Shown: positions 38,747 to 49,762 of the stretch, one piece after another
How the letters are laid out: every line of letters begins with the position of its first letter
Numbering within the stretch: the stretch's first letter is position 1
NCBI GenBank assembly: GCA_021399435.1
Contig: JAJTUP010000044.1
Coordinates: 372,001-436,000, forward strand
DNA length: 64,000 nucleotides
Direction: 5' to 3'
Source: Diaporthe sp. PMI_573
Taxonomy: Eukaryota; Ascomycota; Sordariomycetes; Diaporthales; Diaporthaceae
Made by a program: the position numbers and the translations under genes
Notes under the pieces: generated by a model
Told to the model about the DNA's origin: nothing
The model's input: the letters and a program-made list of their open reading frames with translations, nothing else
Database searches by the model: none

Positions 38747-41700
38747 CAGTGATCTTATTGGATTGGAGGCAATGTGGATTGGATTGGAGTGGACAGAAAA
38801 TGGCTGGATTGGATTTCATGTTTCCCAAAATTTGGATTGGATTGGATTGATTGGCAACAGGCTCCTGGAGCTCCAATGGCCTAACCCGATATGGCCAGGT
38901 CTAAGCCTAATTTGGTGGTTGTGACGTAGCCTCCCGTCACACACCACCACGAGGCGCGCACCTTCTGTAACACCCAAACGCGCAACAGATAGGTCGAGCA
39001 AAAACATGCAGGAAACCGCGTCGCTCGCGTCTACAACAGTCCTTTTACTATGGCAGACGTGTCTAAACAGTCCACTCACCAGCTACACCATGGCCACTAT
39101 CTCCAGCTATTTCGGCGCCACCAAAGCTCGGCGTCCGGATTCTGACAGAGTTATTCTTTCTCCCGCATGTATTAGCCCTCGCCCAAATGACCCGGCCGGA
39201 ATCCTGATCGAACCCGACGAATTCAAGTTGAATGGGAAACAGTATGTTCGCTACTGTGTCGTAGCAAAGTCCCAAAAGCACACCAAGAAGAGGACATCAG
39301 TTGTCTGGCAGTATGGTGAAGATATACAACTGAAGCAGGACGCAACGAAGAAGTTCTGGTACTGTTATCTGTGTGAGCAGCAGCAGCGCCAGCAGGGGCT
39401 TCCAAGTCCCGGCAAGGGCAACTGCACTGCCTTAGACCACCTCGAATCGAAACACCAAATTGACAGGGAGACTGGTGAGCATAGACCAGCAAAGAACGAC
39501 CCCTCACAGCCGTCAATTGTCGACTTCAACAGCATATCAACCGTTGTATTCAAACGCCGATTTGACGACTTCAAGGAGCTTCTTATTCGATGGATCGTCT
39601 ACTGTCACATCGCCTTCTTCCAAATCGAGAACCTCTACTTCCGCGACCTCCTCTTCTATGTATTTCCAGGCCTAACAACGCTTCTACCAAAGGCGAGCCT
39701 TGTGATTCGCAAATGGATCATAGAGGCATTTGAGGCGCGCAAGGAGAGGCTGCGTCAAGAAATGCAAGCGGCACACAGCAATATATCGATATCGTTCGAT
39801 TTACGGACATCGCCGAACTACCAGGCCACCCTGGGATGTGTCGCGCACTTTGTCAGCAGAAATGGTAAGAGACGAAAGGCGGTGCTGGCTCTTCGCGAAC
39901 TGGTTGGCGAACATTCGGGAGAAAACATGGCAGATGTCCTCCTACACATATTTGGCGACTACGGTATCAGCGGCAGAACCGGTTATTTCATGGCTGACAA
40001 CGCGACCTCGAATGATGCCTGTATTGACCTGGTCCTCCAAGCTCTTTATCCGAACATGAGCAAGAAGCATCGCCTACGACGACGCCTTCGGTGTTTCGGC
40101 CATATCGCCAACCTTTGCGCCCAGGCCTTTATTATGGGAAAGGATGCTGAGAAGACCTGCAAGGATCTGGAATCGGCGTATCGAGAAGGAGACTTAACAC
40201 AGATTGGCGAGCTGTGGAAGCGACGGGGTGCAATTGGAAGGCTCCACAATATCGTACGGTATATTAGAGCGAGCCCTCAACGCCGCCAATTCTTCAGATC
40301 AATAGAAATAGGCGGTGAACTGGCTGCATTCGATGGATTAGAGGTAAGGCCCTTATTCCGCGCCGCATTTTAATGCAACAGCCCCGTATATTCCCACTTC
40401 AGAGACTGATGTTCGAGTGTCATGCAGCTTGTTCAAAGCCAGTCGACGCGCTGGAATTCTTATTTTCTATCTATTGGACGCGCCCTTAACGTCAAAGAAC
40501 GCATCCAGCTCTTCTGCGATCAATATGAGCCTCCACTGGGTGACATGGGCGTCCTGGATAACCGGCTTACACCGCGGCAATGGGATGAACTCGGACACCT
40601 CCATGACCAACTCGAGACATTCTACGAAGCCACAATCATGAACGAAGGGAGGCAGTGGACTCTTGCGGATCATTTTCAATCGTTGGATTGGCTAATTGAT
40701 GAAATCCAACTTGCTCGGCAAAAATTTGAACAACTTGCTGACGATGCCCTCCGCAAGCATGGCCCGAAGCAGCAGGATACCCAAAGCGAAGTCGATGACT
40801 ATAATTGGCTTGCTGCGGCAGCAGAAGTTGCTTGGAAGAAATGCGAGAAGTACTACAACAAGGCTGATGAGTCGCCCGCTTACTACGCTGCTATATCGTT
40901 GAATCTAACCCTCAAGAATCAGTGGTACCATCAGGTTTGGAATGAGAGCGATGATAAGCGTGCCTGGATCCAGGCAGCGGTTGGGGCTGTCAAAGAGCTG
41001 TGGATTGAGGAATATCGAGGAAAGTTTGCTGGCGGAGCCCCAGTTCCTACTCACATCTCTAAGACGCCGGAATTAAAGGAGAAATCGTTCACCTCGGTTC
41101 GGAATCACAAGCGGCTTAAACTACGCCAGTCCGATGCTAAATTAAGTCATGAACTACCCTCGGTGGACCACTACAACGAGTTTATCACCACTGACGTTAT
41201 CGGCCTTAAGGATGACGAAGAATTCGATCCCATTCAGTACTGGAATGAGCGCTACCACTCGCAGATGGACCTAGCTCGTATGGCGCTGGACGTGTTGGCC
41301 GTGCCTCCCATGTCGGATGAGTGTGAGCGCTTATTTAGCAGTGCCAAGCTCCTCCTTACGGATCGTCGTTCACGACTTCGGATGGACGTAATCGAAGCCA
41401 GCGAGTGCCTACGGGCTTGGTATGGACGCCCAGAGCGGAAGGCATTTGATAACTCCAGTATCGGCTTGATGGAAGACGAAGCAAAGGGTGAGGCTGGGAC
41501 TAGTGGGCGGGGTGCGGCAGGGGAAGAAGATGGCGGTAGAGATGACGGTAGTGAGGAGTCAAATATATTGGAGAACACTGCTGGTGAGCATACTTAATGG
41601 GCTCAGGGTTTAGCTAGTATCATGGGATCTTGTGTCGCAATTTCTGATGGATCTGGATCGTAGGATAAAGGCTCTTTATTTTTTCTCTCTGACGACTGAA

Positions 41701-42036
41701 AAGAGGTCGGTTTCTTATTCATAAGGTCAATACGGCCGCCAGGACCGTTGTGTTGAACTTGCATTTTGGGAAACAGAAGGTAGCTGATACCAACCCCTGA
41801 CTGGAAGATCTTCCTTCCGGTTGATCAATTGTATGACGTTTTGGTCTGTTGGATGTGACATCTTCTTCTACATTATATATCCTCGACGTTTATTCAGCGG
41901 TTTACTAATCGTCCCAAAAGGGTAAAAATATGATCTGGATCAGTTCTGGATATCCAGGAGGCAGCATGCCTTCGCCCCTGGACTGGATTGGATCGACCCT
42001 CGGATCCAGCTCCAATCCAATCCAATAAGATCACTG
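38747..42036 (+). mobile_element. hAT C: complete hAT transposon (3.29 kb)
   Basis: Ends CAGTGATCTTATTGGATTGG and its inverse are flanked by the 8-bp target duplication CTTCCATT (38739-38746 and 42037-42044). GGATTGGATTGG subterminal repeats are present at both ends. The single transposase gene is intact. It sits in the Copia RT and is therefore the younger insertion. Confidence 0.96.
39090..41597 (+). CDS. hAT C transposase, intact
   Basis: Exons 39090-40343 and 40428-41597 (84-bp intron, GTAAGG donor, GCAG acceptor) give 807 residues; an upstream in-frame ATG at 39006 would add 28. A BED-type finger (FWYCYLCEQQ...H...H) is near residue 100. The catalytic core has Asp in SISFDLRTSP, Asp in GYFMADNATSND and the CxxH in RCFGHIANL. 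The C-terminal hATC domain has ARMALDVLAVPPMSDECERLF, which includes the Glu-bearing dimerisation block. No stop or frameshift was seen, and together with perfect ends this suggests an autonomous copy. The last 50 residues are Gly/Glu/Asp-rich. Confidence 0.93.
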
Positions 42037-44557
42037 CTTCCATTCCAAGGAACCATTGTACGGGGTTGCCGCCTGTTAGTTTGTATCTCAATTGGAGTTG
42101 TCTGATCAGGTCCTTAGCTTTGTTTTCTTGTGTTTTCCTGTAGGCCAGAATGACATCATCGACATATACGAAGAAGAGGATTCCTTCTTTTCTGAAGCAG
42201 CAAGGCTCGTGTGGAACTGGTTTGTAGCTCAGCTCTAAGAGGGTTCTAGAAAGCTCCTTCTGCCACAGTAAGGGGGAGACTCTCAGTCCGTATAGCGCTT
42301 TGTTGAGCTTTAGGATAGTTCCTGCCTTCTTATAGCCTGGAGACATCTGCATGAAGATGTCTTGATCAATTGGGGCATGTACGAATGCGTTGACCACATC
42401 GTATTGGACCATTTCTAGATCAAATTTTGCTGCAATAGCTATCAAGGTCCGAAAGGACCTTCCGGCTAAGGTAGCTGCGTATGTGTCTTGCAGCTTCCCT
42501 TTTGCTTGTTGGTCTCCTCGCACCACTAGCCGGGCCTTGCATTTCTGAAAGTAACCGTGTTTCTCTTTTTTATAGACGTACACCCACATACAGCCTAGGA
42601 CCTGTTGATCAAATGCTCGAGGGTCCTTGGCTCGGATCTCAGTCCATGACCTCATTTCCTTATGGCTTTGAAGATGAATTTCTTCAGCCTTCTGGAAGAG
42701 GTTTTCCAATGGATGTCCTATGAGATCTTGATGCTTCATTGGTGCCGGAGGTAATGCACTTCTATGCACTTTTACCCCTTGACGGATCTTTCGTTCTGTT
42801 GAGATTTGCATAGGAGATTTGGTTCCAGCTAGAAAAGCTGCTTGCCATGTGATAGTTCTGTTCCCTTGTTCTGACACATTTTGAGGTAATTGTGCGAGTA
42901 GGGCAGATGGCGGTGTATCTGGAGGCGTGAGGAAGTCTTCGTATTCTGCCCTCTTTGCCTGTGAGATTTCGTCAATCGCCACTATGAGATGGTTCGGTGT
43001 GAGTTCATCTTCTTCTTCAGGAAAAGCCACCTCAATAGAGTCTTCAGCTTCTGGCTGATCAATTGGTTCGTCTGGTTGGAGGGATGCAATTCGTGCGATT
43101 TCTTCCAAGTCTGCCTCTAAGAGGTCATCCTTGAAGTTTTCCCAGTCTCCGTTACAGCCCTCGTCTTCATTAAAAATGACGTCTCGGGTGCTGATTATCC
43201 GATTGATTGTCGGGATCCAGATCCTGTAGATATTCGAGGATCTATATCCAACTAGGAAGCCGATCCATCCTTTCGGTTTGAGCCGCATCTTGCGGTTGAG
43301 CTTTTGTTGTGCCTCAGGGGTCATGGCATAGGCTTTGCAACCAAATGCCCTTAGATGTGTTTGGTCAGGCTGTTTTACCGGTTGTGGAATTCCTCTGGCT
43401 CTGGCTATTGCAGTATGCAGTTGATCGTATGGTGTTTTCCAGCCTGATTTGTAATTTGGCGTTCGGTTATATAGATAAACTGCTGTTTTGCCGATTTCTG
43501 GCCATAGCTGATGAGGGAGCTTAGAGCCTGTTCGCATGGCTCTTTCCTTATCTTTGATCACACCCCCTGAGCGTTCGGCGCCGCCGTTTTGGGCTTGGCT
43601 ATACGGTGCCGAGGGCTCGATAACGATAGCTCTGTTCCGTATGAAGTTTCCGACTTGTGGTTTGACCTCTGTGATCTCATTGTCGACTCTGACCTTAATG
43701 TTATGTTGAACTTCTAGGTGTTCGAAGAAGGATTTGAAGACTGTGATAATAGCCTCTGTTGTCCGAGATGTGAGGTAATAATCCCAAATGTATCCCGTTG
43801 ATCGGCAGGTAAGCAACATCTGCGAGGTACAGCCACCTATCCCTTCTTCATAGTCATGGAAATCGACAGCGATGCGTTCGCCGGCTCTCTGGCCAGACTG
43901 CCTTGGAGCCCGTCTGACTTGTCTCTTGATCTTTGATAGGCCACAGGCGTCACATTCGACTGTTGTTGGTCCTCGAATTCGCACCCCCTGAGATGCTGAG
44001 ACGAGGTGTTCAAGAGCTTGCGGTCCCGGATGCCCTAGGCGGTTGTGCCAGCGGATGGCTTCTCCCGCTAAAGGAGCCCTCTTAGTGTGAGAGGTGAACT
44101 TGTGGGCTGCCCAAACCGCCGGGGTCATCTCTGCCGGTTGGTATTCAATGACGTATTGACCGTATAGGTCCTTGATCGGGCAGGCGATTGTCTGATCGGA
44201 ATGACGGAGGGTCGTTGGATCACGTCTGTTATCCCAATAGAGTCCTTTCTTCCGTAGCTGACGTAAGGAGACTAGAGTTGTGAGGAGTCGGGGACAGTAG
44301 GCTACATCTTCAAGCAACAGGGCTCGAGTTCTTGTCAGCCTGACTATCATTGTTCCATATCCCAAAATTGGTAACTTTCGGTCACCTGACCAGATGAAGT
44401 CGCCTGGAAGGGCCGGCTGGAGATCAGCTAGTCGATTGGGGTCATTTGTGATTGAGATCGTTGTTCCGGGGTCTAGGATTTGAGATTTTCGTAAGGGATA
44501 GTTATCGCTTTGAACGGCAAATGCGGCGTTGACTTTAGCGATAAGCCGCCCATAGAG
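42037..44557 (-). pseudogene. Copia Pol N-terminal part: protease, integrase, RT start
   Basis: The frame continues from gag after one TGA, with no other stop. The protease active site reads LDPGTTISIT, with DPG in place of the usual DSG/DTG. The pre-integrase zinc finger is WHNRLGHPGPQALEHL...CDACGLSK. The integrase core has Asp in IAVDFHDYE, Asp in VRVDNEITE and Glu in NGGAERSGG. The RT starts with VQYDVVNAFVHAP and reaches the catalytic YVDDVILAY and WFLGMEV, where hAT C is inserted. The insertion, and perhaps the TGA, inactivates this copy. Confidence 0.9.
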
Positions 44558-45772
44558 TCATTGGTCAGAGGTGTCTTCGATGGCTTGTTTTGGCGAGATC
44601 TTGGACTTCTTCTGAGTGAGAGCTTTCACTTGTGCCTGTAGGTCTAAGTCTTCTTCGAGGGCTTCCTTTACCTTTGTCTGAAATTTTTCTCGAGGCCTAA
44701 ACCCTCTCCAAGCTATGTTTGGAAAAACATAGAAGCATTTCTTAAGGACATGGGGTAGGCCGCATGCCGGGCATTTATCCTGTTCTTCAGGAGGCCTCTG
44801 GCGCTTCGTCCTTTGCCCTTCCTTCTTCAGAGAACGGTACTGACCTTCAATGATGCGAGCGTCCTCTGGTTCATCGTCCTGGGGGTCCTCCCCAGCAAAG
44901 CTCGCAGAGAATGCACCTTGGGAGAAATTTCCCGTGCGACCTGGGCCCCGTAAGGCCTCTGCATTTTTGAGCTTATTCCGGAAGGCGTTCGCTAGATCTC
45001 GATAGATAAGAGATTCATCTTGGATCAGGTTTTGTTGGCTAATTTCATAGGCTGCCGTCCAGGCAGGGAGAAGGTGTGAAGAGACGTTAAGAAAGTCATA
45101 TGCCCAGGAGCTGCAAAAGAGGGTCTCAGGGACCTTTTGTTGCTGTCCTTTAGCCAAGGCTTCCTCCCACTCTTCTAACCATTTGAGTGCTTGAGTTGCG
45201 GTCTTTGGAGGTGTTTTCATGAGGGTCAAGTATGTGTTTCGAGCATCTCGTGTTTCGTCTGCTTCCGACCTCCCGCACCGGGCACGGAGATTGTAGTGCC
45301 ATTCGTAGATCGACTTGCGCGGCTGACAACAGGTCCGGATGTAACTAGGAGAGACAGTTCGGATAATCCAATCTTGGAGGGTTCTTAGAGACTTCCTCTG
45401 TCTTTCTGATGACTTTTCTTGAAGCTGATAGAAAGAGAGGTCCTGTTGGAAGCTCTTCTGACCTTGGTCAGTTAGGTCAGATAGAGACCATGTTCCATTG
45501 GTTGTCTCCTGTATTTCATCTGAATTGGTCCCTTCAGTCTCAGGTGTTTCTGATCGAATGGTCCGTTGTGCTGCTGTTGTCTTGGTGTATTTGCGTCTTC
45601 TGATATCTGGGAAGGCCGGTTCCTCTTCAAGGAAAATCTTTCTTTTGAGGTGCTGTTGCAGACCTAAAAGGTCAACCTGAAGAAGGAATTCGTGCTCCCA
45701 GTCCGGGAAGTCCCCAGGTTTTATAAGAGTGGCCGTAAGACCTTCTTTCTGGGATTTTCTATGCAGCATCAT
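44558..45772 (-). CDS. Copia Gag
   Basis: The first ATG is at 45772, giving about 404 residues; the frame is open without ATG to the LTR. The central part contains the LRTLQDWI and WLEEWEEAL helices of a UBN2-like Copia Gag. Near the end is a zinc-knuckle variant CPACGLPHVLKKC (C-x2-C-x3-H-x4-C). It terminates at TGA 44558-44560, directly in frame with the protease region that follows. Gag would package element RNA. Confidence 0.85.
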   Translation of the reverse strand: MMLHRKSQKEGLTATLIKPGDFPDWEHEFLLQVDLLGLQQHLKRKIFLEEEPAFPDIRRRKYTKTTAAQRTIRSETPETEGTNSDEIQETTNGTWSLSDLTDQGQKSFQQDLSFYQLQEKSSERQRKSLRTLQDWIIRTVSPSYIRTCCQPRKSIYEWHYNLRARCGRSEADETRDARNTYLTLMKTPPKTATQALKWLEEWEEALAKGQQQKVPETLFCSSWAYDFLNVSSHLLPAWTAAYEISQQNLIQDESLIYRDLANAFRNKLKNAEALRGPGRTGNFSQGAFSASFAGEDPQDDEPEDARIIEGQYRSLKKEGQRTKRQRPPEEQDKCPACGLPHVLKKCFYVFPNIAWRGFRPREKFQTKVKEALEEDLDLQAQVKALTQKKSKISPKQAIEDTSDQ

Positions 45773-45832
45773 AGATAAGATAGAGGGATTCTCAAAGATA
45801 TTAAAATGGGTTGAGGCAGTGAGACTCTTAAT

Positions 45833-46030
45833 TGTCAAATATTAGGGTGAAAATTGTATTTTTTGTATTGTCTTGTCTTTTTGCCCCCTCTGTCTTGAGG
45901 TTTCAGGGCAAGCTTTATATACCCTTTCTCTTCTGTATAGAATCAGCTAGAAGCTGATTGCTAAGCCTCGTGGCAATAGGTGGCAATAGGTGGCAACCAG
46001 TGGCAACTTTCGCCTCTGACATATCTGACA
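45833..46030 (-). repeat. Copia 5' LTR (198 bp)
   Basis: It is the 5' LTR in the minus-strand element. The gag ATG lies about 60 bp inside. It has fewer GTGGCAATAG units and a 5-bp insertion (TTGTC type) relative to the left LTR. Confidence 0.92.
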
Positions 46031-46338
46031 ATATGGATCCATAATGTGGATCCATATCCATTCCATTCCATTCCACGCGGGCTTCTGCATTTCCATATCC
46101 ACGCCACGGAGCCCCTTCCACATGTTCCATATGTGGAAATTGTGGAAAAGAATGGACATTTTTGGTGGGGTTTGAAAATACCTGGATTTCCTTGTGAAAT
46201 AGCGCATACCCTAAGTACCTTCGATCGCCCACAACAACAAAATAAAAACGATTTTCCACCCCGTTTTATCCGTACACAAAGTTAAACAAGTCTATTCTGG
46301 GAGGTTTTACTGTTACGACCTTACTACCTCAAATCGAA
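46031..46338. repeat. hAT E 5' subterminal region
   Basis: It is rich in TCCAT and ATGGATCCAT (46033-46042) motifs that recur at 48862-48871 and 48879-48888 beyond the gene. TCCATATCCACGCCA also occurs on both sides of the gene. These are probably subterminal transposase-binding repeats. Exact TIRs and target duplication were not resolved. Confidence 0.55.
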
Positions 46339-48783
46339 ATGGCCACCTTCCATCCTACCAAGTCAACCACGCCCGTTCCAGAACGTACAGAAGAAGACAA
46401 TCAACGGCTCTTTCAGCTCTACAAAGGCTGGACCTTGACGGAGAGAGACGGCCAAGTGCGTCAATGGGTATATCAATTCGGCTACGATATCCAGCATGCC
46501 CAGAAGGGGGAACGCCGATGGGTGTGTTGTCTTTGCATCAAGCAAAAGCGGCCGAGGCCAAAGAGTTATGCCATCAAAGGGTTGCAGAACGCTGAGGGTC
46601 ACCTGTACACGGACCACAATGGCATCATGGATCCGACGGGCAAGAGGCAAAAGCCTGCAAAGGCATCTGAGAAAGCACATCAGTCCATTGCAACAATCCT
46701 ACAGTTGAACCCCACGGAGCCGAAGGAACAAGATTTGATCAATACGCTGATCAAACGTTTCGACAAAACTGTATTCCAGCAGAAACTTGTCAACTGGATT
46801 GTCAATTCTAACCAATCCTTCTCGATCGTCAACGATCAAGATCTTCGAGACATCTTCAACTACCTCAATCCATCTGTCGAGATCACAAAAGCTAACATTA
46901 CTGACGTGACCGTGCGTGCCATCGCAGAACGAGAATTTACCAACAACATGGAAAGAGTGAAGGATGCTTTGCGGAAGAGTCCAGGACAGATCCATATCCA
47001 GTACGATGGCTGGAAGTCTGGTAACCGACACGCCTTATACGGCATCACATGTGTGTTTCGGGATTCCAACGACCGGCCACAGAAGTGTGTCCTCGGCCTG
47101 CCTGAACTTACAGAGCGGCACACAGGCGAGAATATCGCCGGGCAGATCATCGAGATCATTCGAGAGTACGAGATCAGCGATAAAATCGGGTATTTCACAC
47201 TGGATAATGCCGGTAACAATAAAACCTCGATGGAGGAGCTTGCATTAGAATTCGGCTTCGACTGGAAAAAGCGATGGGTTCGCTGCGTTGGCCACGTTGT
47301 CAACATAGTAGTGAAACAGATGCTGTATGGCAAGAACCCGGATGCTTTTGAGAAAGAGCTCTTCGAAGGACTTCACACGGCAGCGAAGGAGCATGAAGTC
47401 TGGAGGAGGCGAGGCTCCGTTGGAAAATGGCATAACTTTGCTGTTGTAGGTGGCTCAGTCCCCGATTTTATTTGTTATACTCACGAAGTCCTAGGAGGTG
47501 AGCAGATCGGACACGTGGACCGATATGCTCAAGAAGGTACAGGCTGTCGAGAGCCAACTCTCTGACGACGCTCAGCTCAAGAAACACCGTCCAGTTGGAG
47601 TTGTGGTCGACAATGCTACCCGGTGGCTTTCTCAATTCTCGATGATTGAGCGTGCTCTGGCTTTAAGGCCATTTTATAATTCTTTTGTCCAGAGAGCGTC
47701 AAACGAGTGGGAGAAGGCCAGCTTGACGAGAGCTGGCAACATCAAAAAGGGCTCCAAGCAGCCCTTCTTCCTGAAGGAAGAGAACCGCATCACAACTGAT
47801 GATTGGCATGTGCTCGGGACTCTTTACGACATTTTGCTTGACTTCAAGCTGGTTGTGAAAGGCCTTGAGGGTGATGGACAGGGAAAACACCGCAGAAACG
47901 TCGAGGAAAACGAGGTCGAGCCCCCACTGTCTGGTAAGCCTTAGACTTCGCAAAAGCGGCCCTATTCTTATTCTAGCAGCTGACTTGTACAGGTACAAGC
48001 TGGGATCTTATTCACGCGTACGAATTTCTTCTCGAAACCCTTGAATCCGCGAAAAGAGCAGTCGCCAATTTTCCAGACGGCCACCACCTCGCAGTCAACA
48101 TCAACCTGGGTTGGCTCAAATTGAACGAATACTACGAGAATTTGAACTATAGCCCCCCGATCTATGGTGCCGCAGTTCTCCATCCTGCTTACCGGTGGGC
48201 ACTGTTTGACGATTTGTGGGGAGACGACGAGGAATGACAGCTGTGGATTACCAAGGCGCAGGAGATGGTCCAGGATCTTTGGGAGAGAGAGTATAGGGAC
48301 CTTGAGGTTGATGATCCAGAGATTGAATTGCCTGCCAATAAGCGTCTGAAGACCTCAAGAAACAAGTTCACAGCGTGGCGCACGAAAAAGCGAGGACTGA
48401 TGGCTGGAGGGATTTCTGTTACCGAGTCGCACATTCAATCCCCAGCTCAATCCCCTAGGTCCTCAGTTGGCGGTCTGGATATTGATGAATACGAGCAGTG
48501 GCAGCGCGATATCGAGGATGCTGACGCTTCTGTCACAGATCCCTACGAATACTGGCACATAAGGCGGCTCAAATACCCCCGGCTGTCTAGGATGGCCTTG
48601 GATCTGCTTACTGTGCCACCTATGTCAGCCGAGTGTGAGAGGCTATTCTCGACCACTGGCCGCATGGTTACCAAGAGCCGCAATAGGCTAGATGCCAGTA
48701 CAATTGGGCTTTGTCAGACACTACGGAGTTGGTTGCGTGCTGGTTTGATCGGGTCGCTAGATAGGATTCTAATGGACGAGTGA
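46339..48783 (+). pseudogene. hAT E transposase, near-complete with one stop
   Basis: ATG 46339 and introns 47446-47494 (49 bp) and 47934-47992 (59 bp, GCTGAC branch) give a frame that is complete except for TGA at 48235-48237. The protein has a BED-type finger (RRWVCCLCIKQ), then Asp in IQYDGWKSGN, Asp in GYFTLDNAGNNK and CxxH in RCVGHVVNI. The hATC domain has SRMALDLLTVPPMSAECERLF. The TGA sits where relatives usually have Arg and is one C-to-T step from CGA. It has the same architecture as hATs A, B, F and H. Close to intact, but this copy probably makes no full protein. Confidence 0.88.
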
Positions 48784-49078
48784 CAAAATGACCAAGGCAT
48801 GGATGCGACCCACTAATTACCATTGTTGGACGAAGTAGGTTCCTTCCACAAATTCCACAATATGGATCCATTTCCATAATGGATCCATTTCCACCCATTC
48901 CACATCGAAGTCATTAGTCAGCATCCATATCCACGCCATATTCACAAATGTGTCGTGGAGTGTCGTGGATTTGAACCCTGTCTATATCTGCTGCCCCCTC
49001 CCCTGCTGTTGCACAATGTCACATATTGATCGTCTCCTCGGCCCCGAAACATTTCTGACTTTCTGTTCACTTTGTTGC
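48784..49078. other. hAT E 3' flank
   Basis: It contains two ATGGATCCAT copies (48862-48871, 48879-48888) and ends at an acceptor-like TTTGTTGCAG just before the NLR fragment. No gene was seen. Confidence 0.5.
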
Positions 49079-49455
49079 AGTGAATCGCCTAGTCTACCTA
49101 GCTACAAGCCCTAAGCCCCTCTTCATCTATGCTACAACTCTTTGCCGGTTTATCTATAATGAAAAGCGCCCAAGAAATCCAAAGACGCAGTTAAAGCTGT
49201 GGCTTAAGCAATGTGAAGACAAGCAGTCTCAACTTTATCAGATATACAACCCTATCCTAAGCCAGGTATTCCTTGGTAACGAGGAAGCGGAATCTAGTCA
49301 ACAGTTGCAATTTCTAGGCGCTCTTGTTCTCCTTGCAACCCCACTTCCGGCCGTATCACTCTCTTGTCTTCTAGGTATAGACGTAGATGACATCAACTGG
49401 TGGCTTCCGGAGTTGCACGCAGTGCTAGATATCCCAACCACCATCACGCCATGAT
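49079..49455 (+). pseudogene. NACHT/NLR (STAND) gene fragment
   Basis: The frame opens after TTGTTGCAG, an intron-acceptor-like sequence. It reads LVYLATSPKPLFIYATTLCRFI, then a WLKQ and SQLYQIYNPILSQVFLG segment and LLATPLPAVSLSCLLGIDVDD. This is the helical part after the NTPase of fungal NACHT/NWD-type NLR proteins, which act in non-self recognition. There is no P-loop and no repeat domain. The frame ends at a TGA where sequence of another gene in the opposite orientation begins. Confidence 0.7.
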
Positions 49456-49762
49456 ACGCCAGCACATACGCAAAGGACACCGCGTATACCGGCTCCAGTC
49501 CCCATACCACGGGGCTCGCTCTGTCGCCCTCGAAGCTCGTATTCCGTTTGGGGATGCGCTCGATGTTCGCGGCGTCGTGGCCGCCCATGACCTGTTGCGG
49601 CTGCAGACAGTCGTGGGGCACCGGCCAGGTGCACGGCAAGGGGGAGGCATAGAAGAGGGTCTCGAAGAGGTGTGGCGGGATGGGTGGATTCTTTGCGCTG
49701 GGGCCGCGGGGGCGGTAATGATAGGTTAGGTCAGTGGGAAGGTCGGGGTGGTCGCGGACCAT
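49430..49762 (-). pseudogene. Fragment of a fungal membrane-protein gene
   Basis: On the minus strand the piece reads IPKRNTSFEGDR, then VWGLEPVYAVSFAYVLAYHG and VMVVGI. This resembles the C-terminal end of a family of fungal proteins with a short conserved IPKRxT...AWG motif and a final hydrophobic helix; I cannot name the family. It joins the NLR fragment head-on at about 49430-49455 and is truncated there. Confidence 0.4.

Larger units (their letters stand above)
37646..46030 (-). mobile_element. Ty1/Copia retrotransposon with two LTRs, split by hAT C
   Basis: LTRs lie at 37646-37848 and 45833-46030, both TGTCA...TGACA. The element is flanked by ATAT on both sides, a short target duplication. 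Minus-strand order is gag, protease, integrase, reverse transcriptase, RNase H, as in Copia. A purine-rich tract (GAGGGGG on the minus strand) sits just inside the left LTR as the polypurine tract. hAT C (38747-42036) lies inside the RT. Without it the element would be about 5.1 kb with a single gag-pol frame broken only by a TGA at 44558-44560. Confidence 0.93.
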
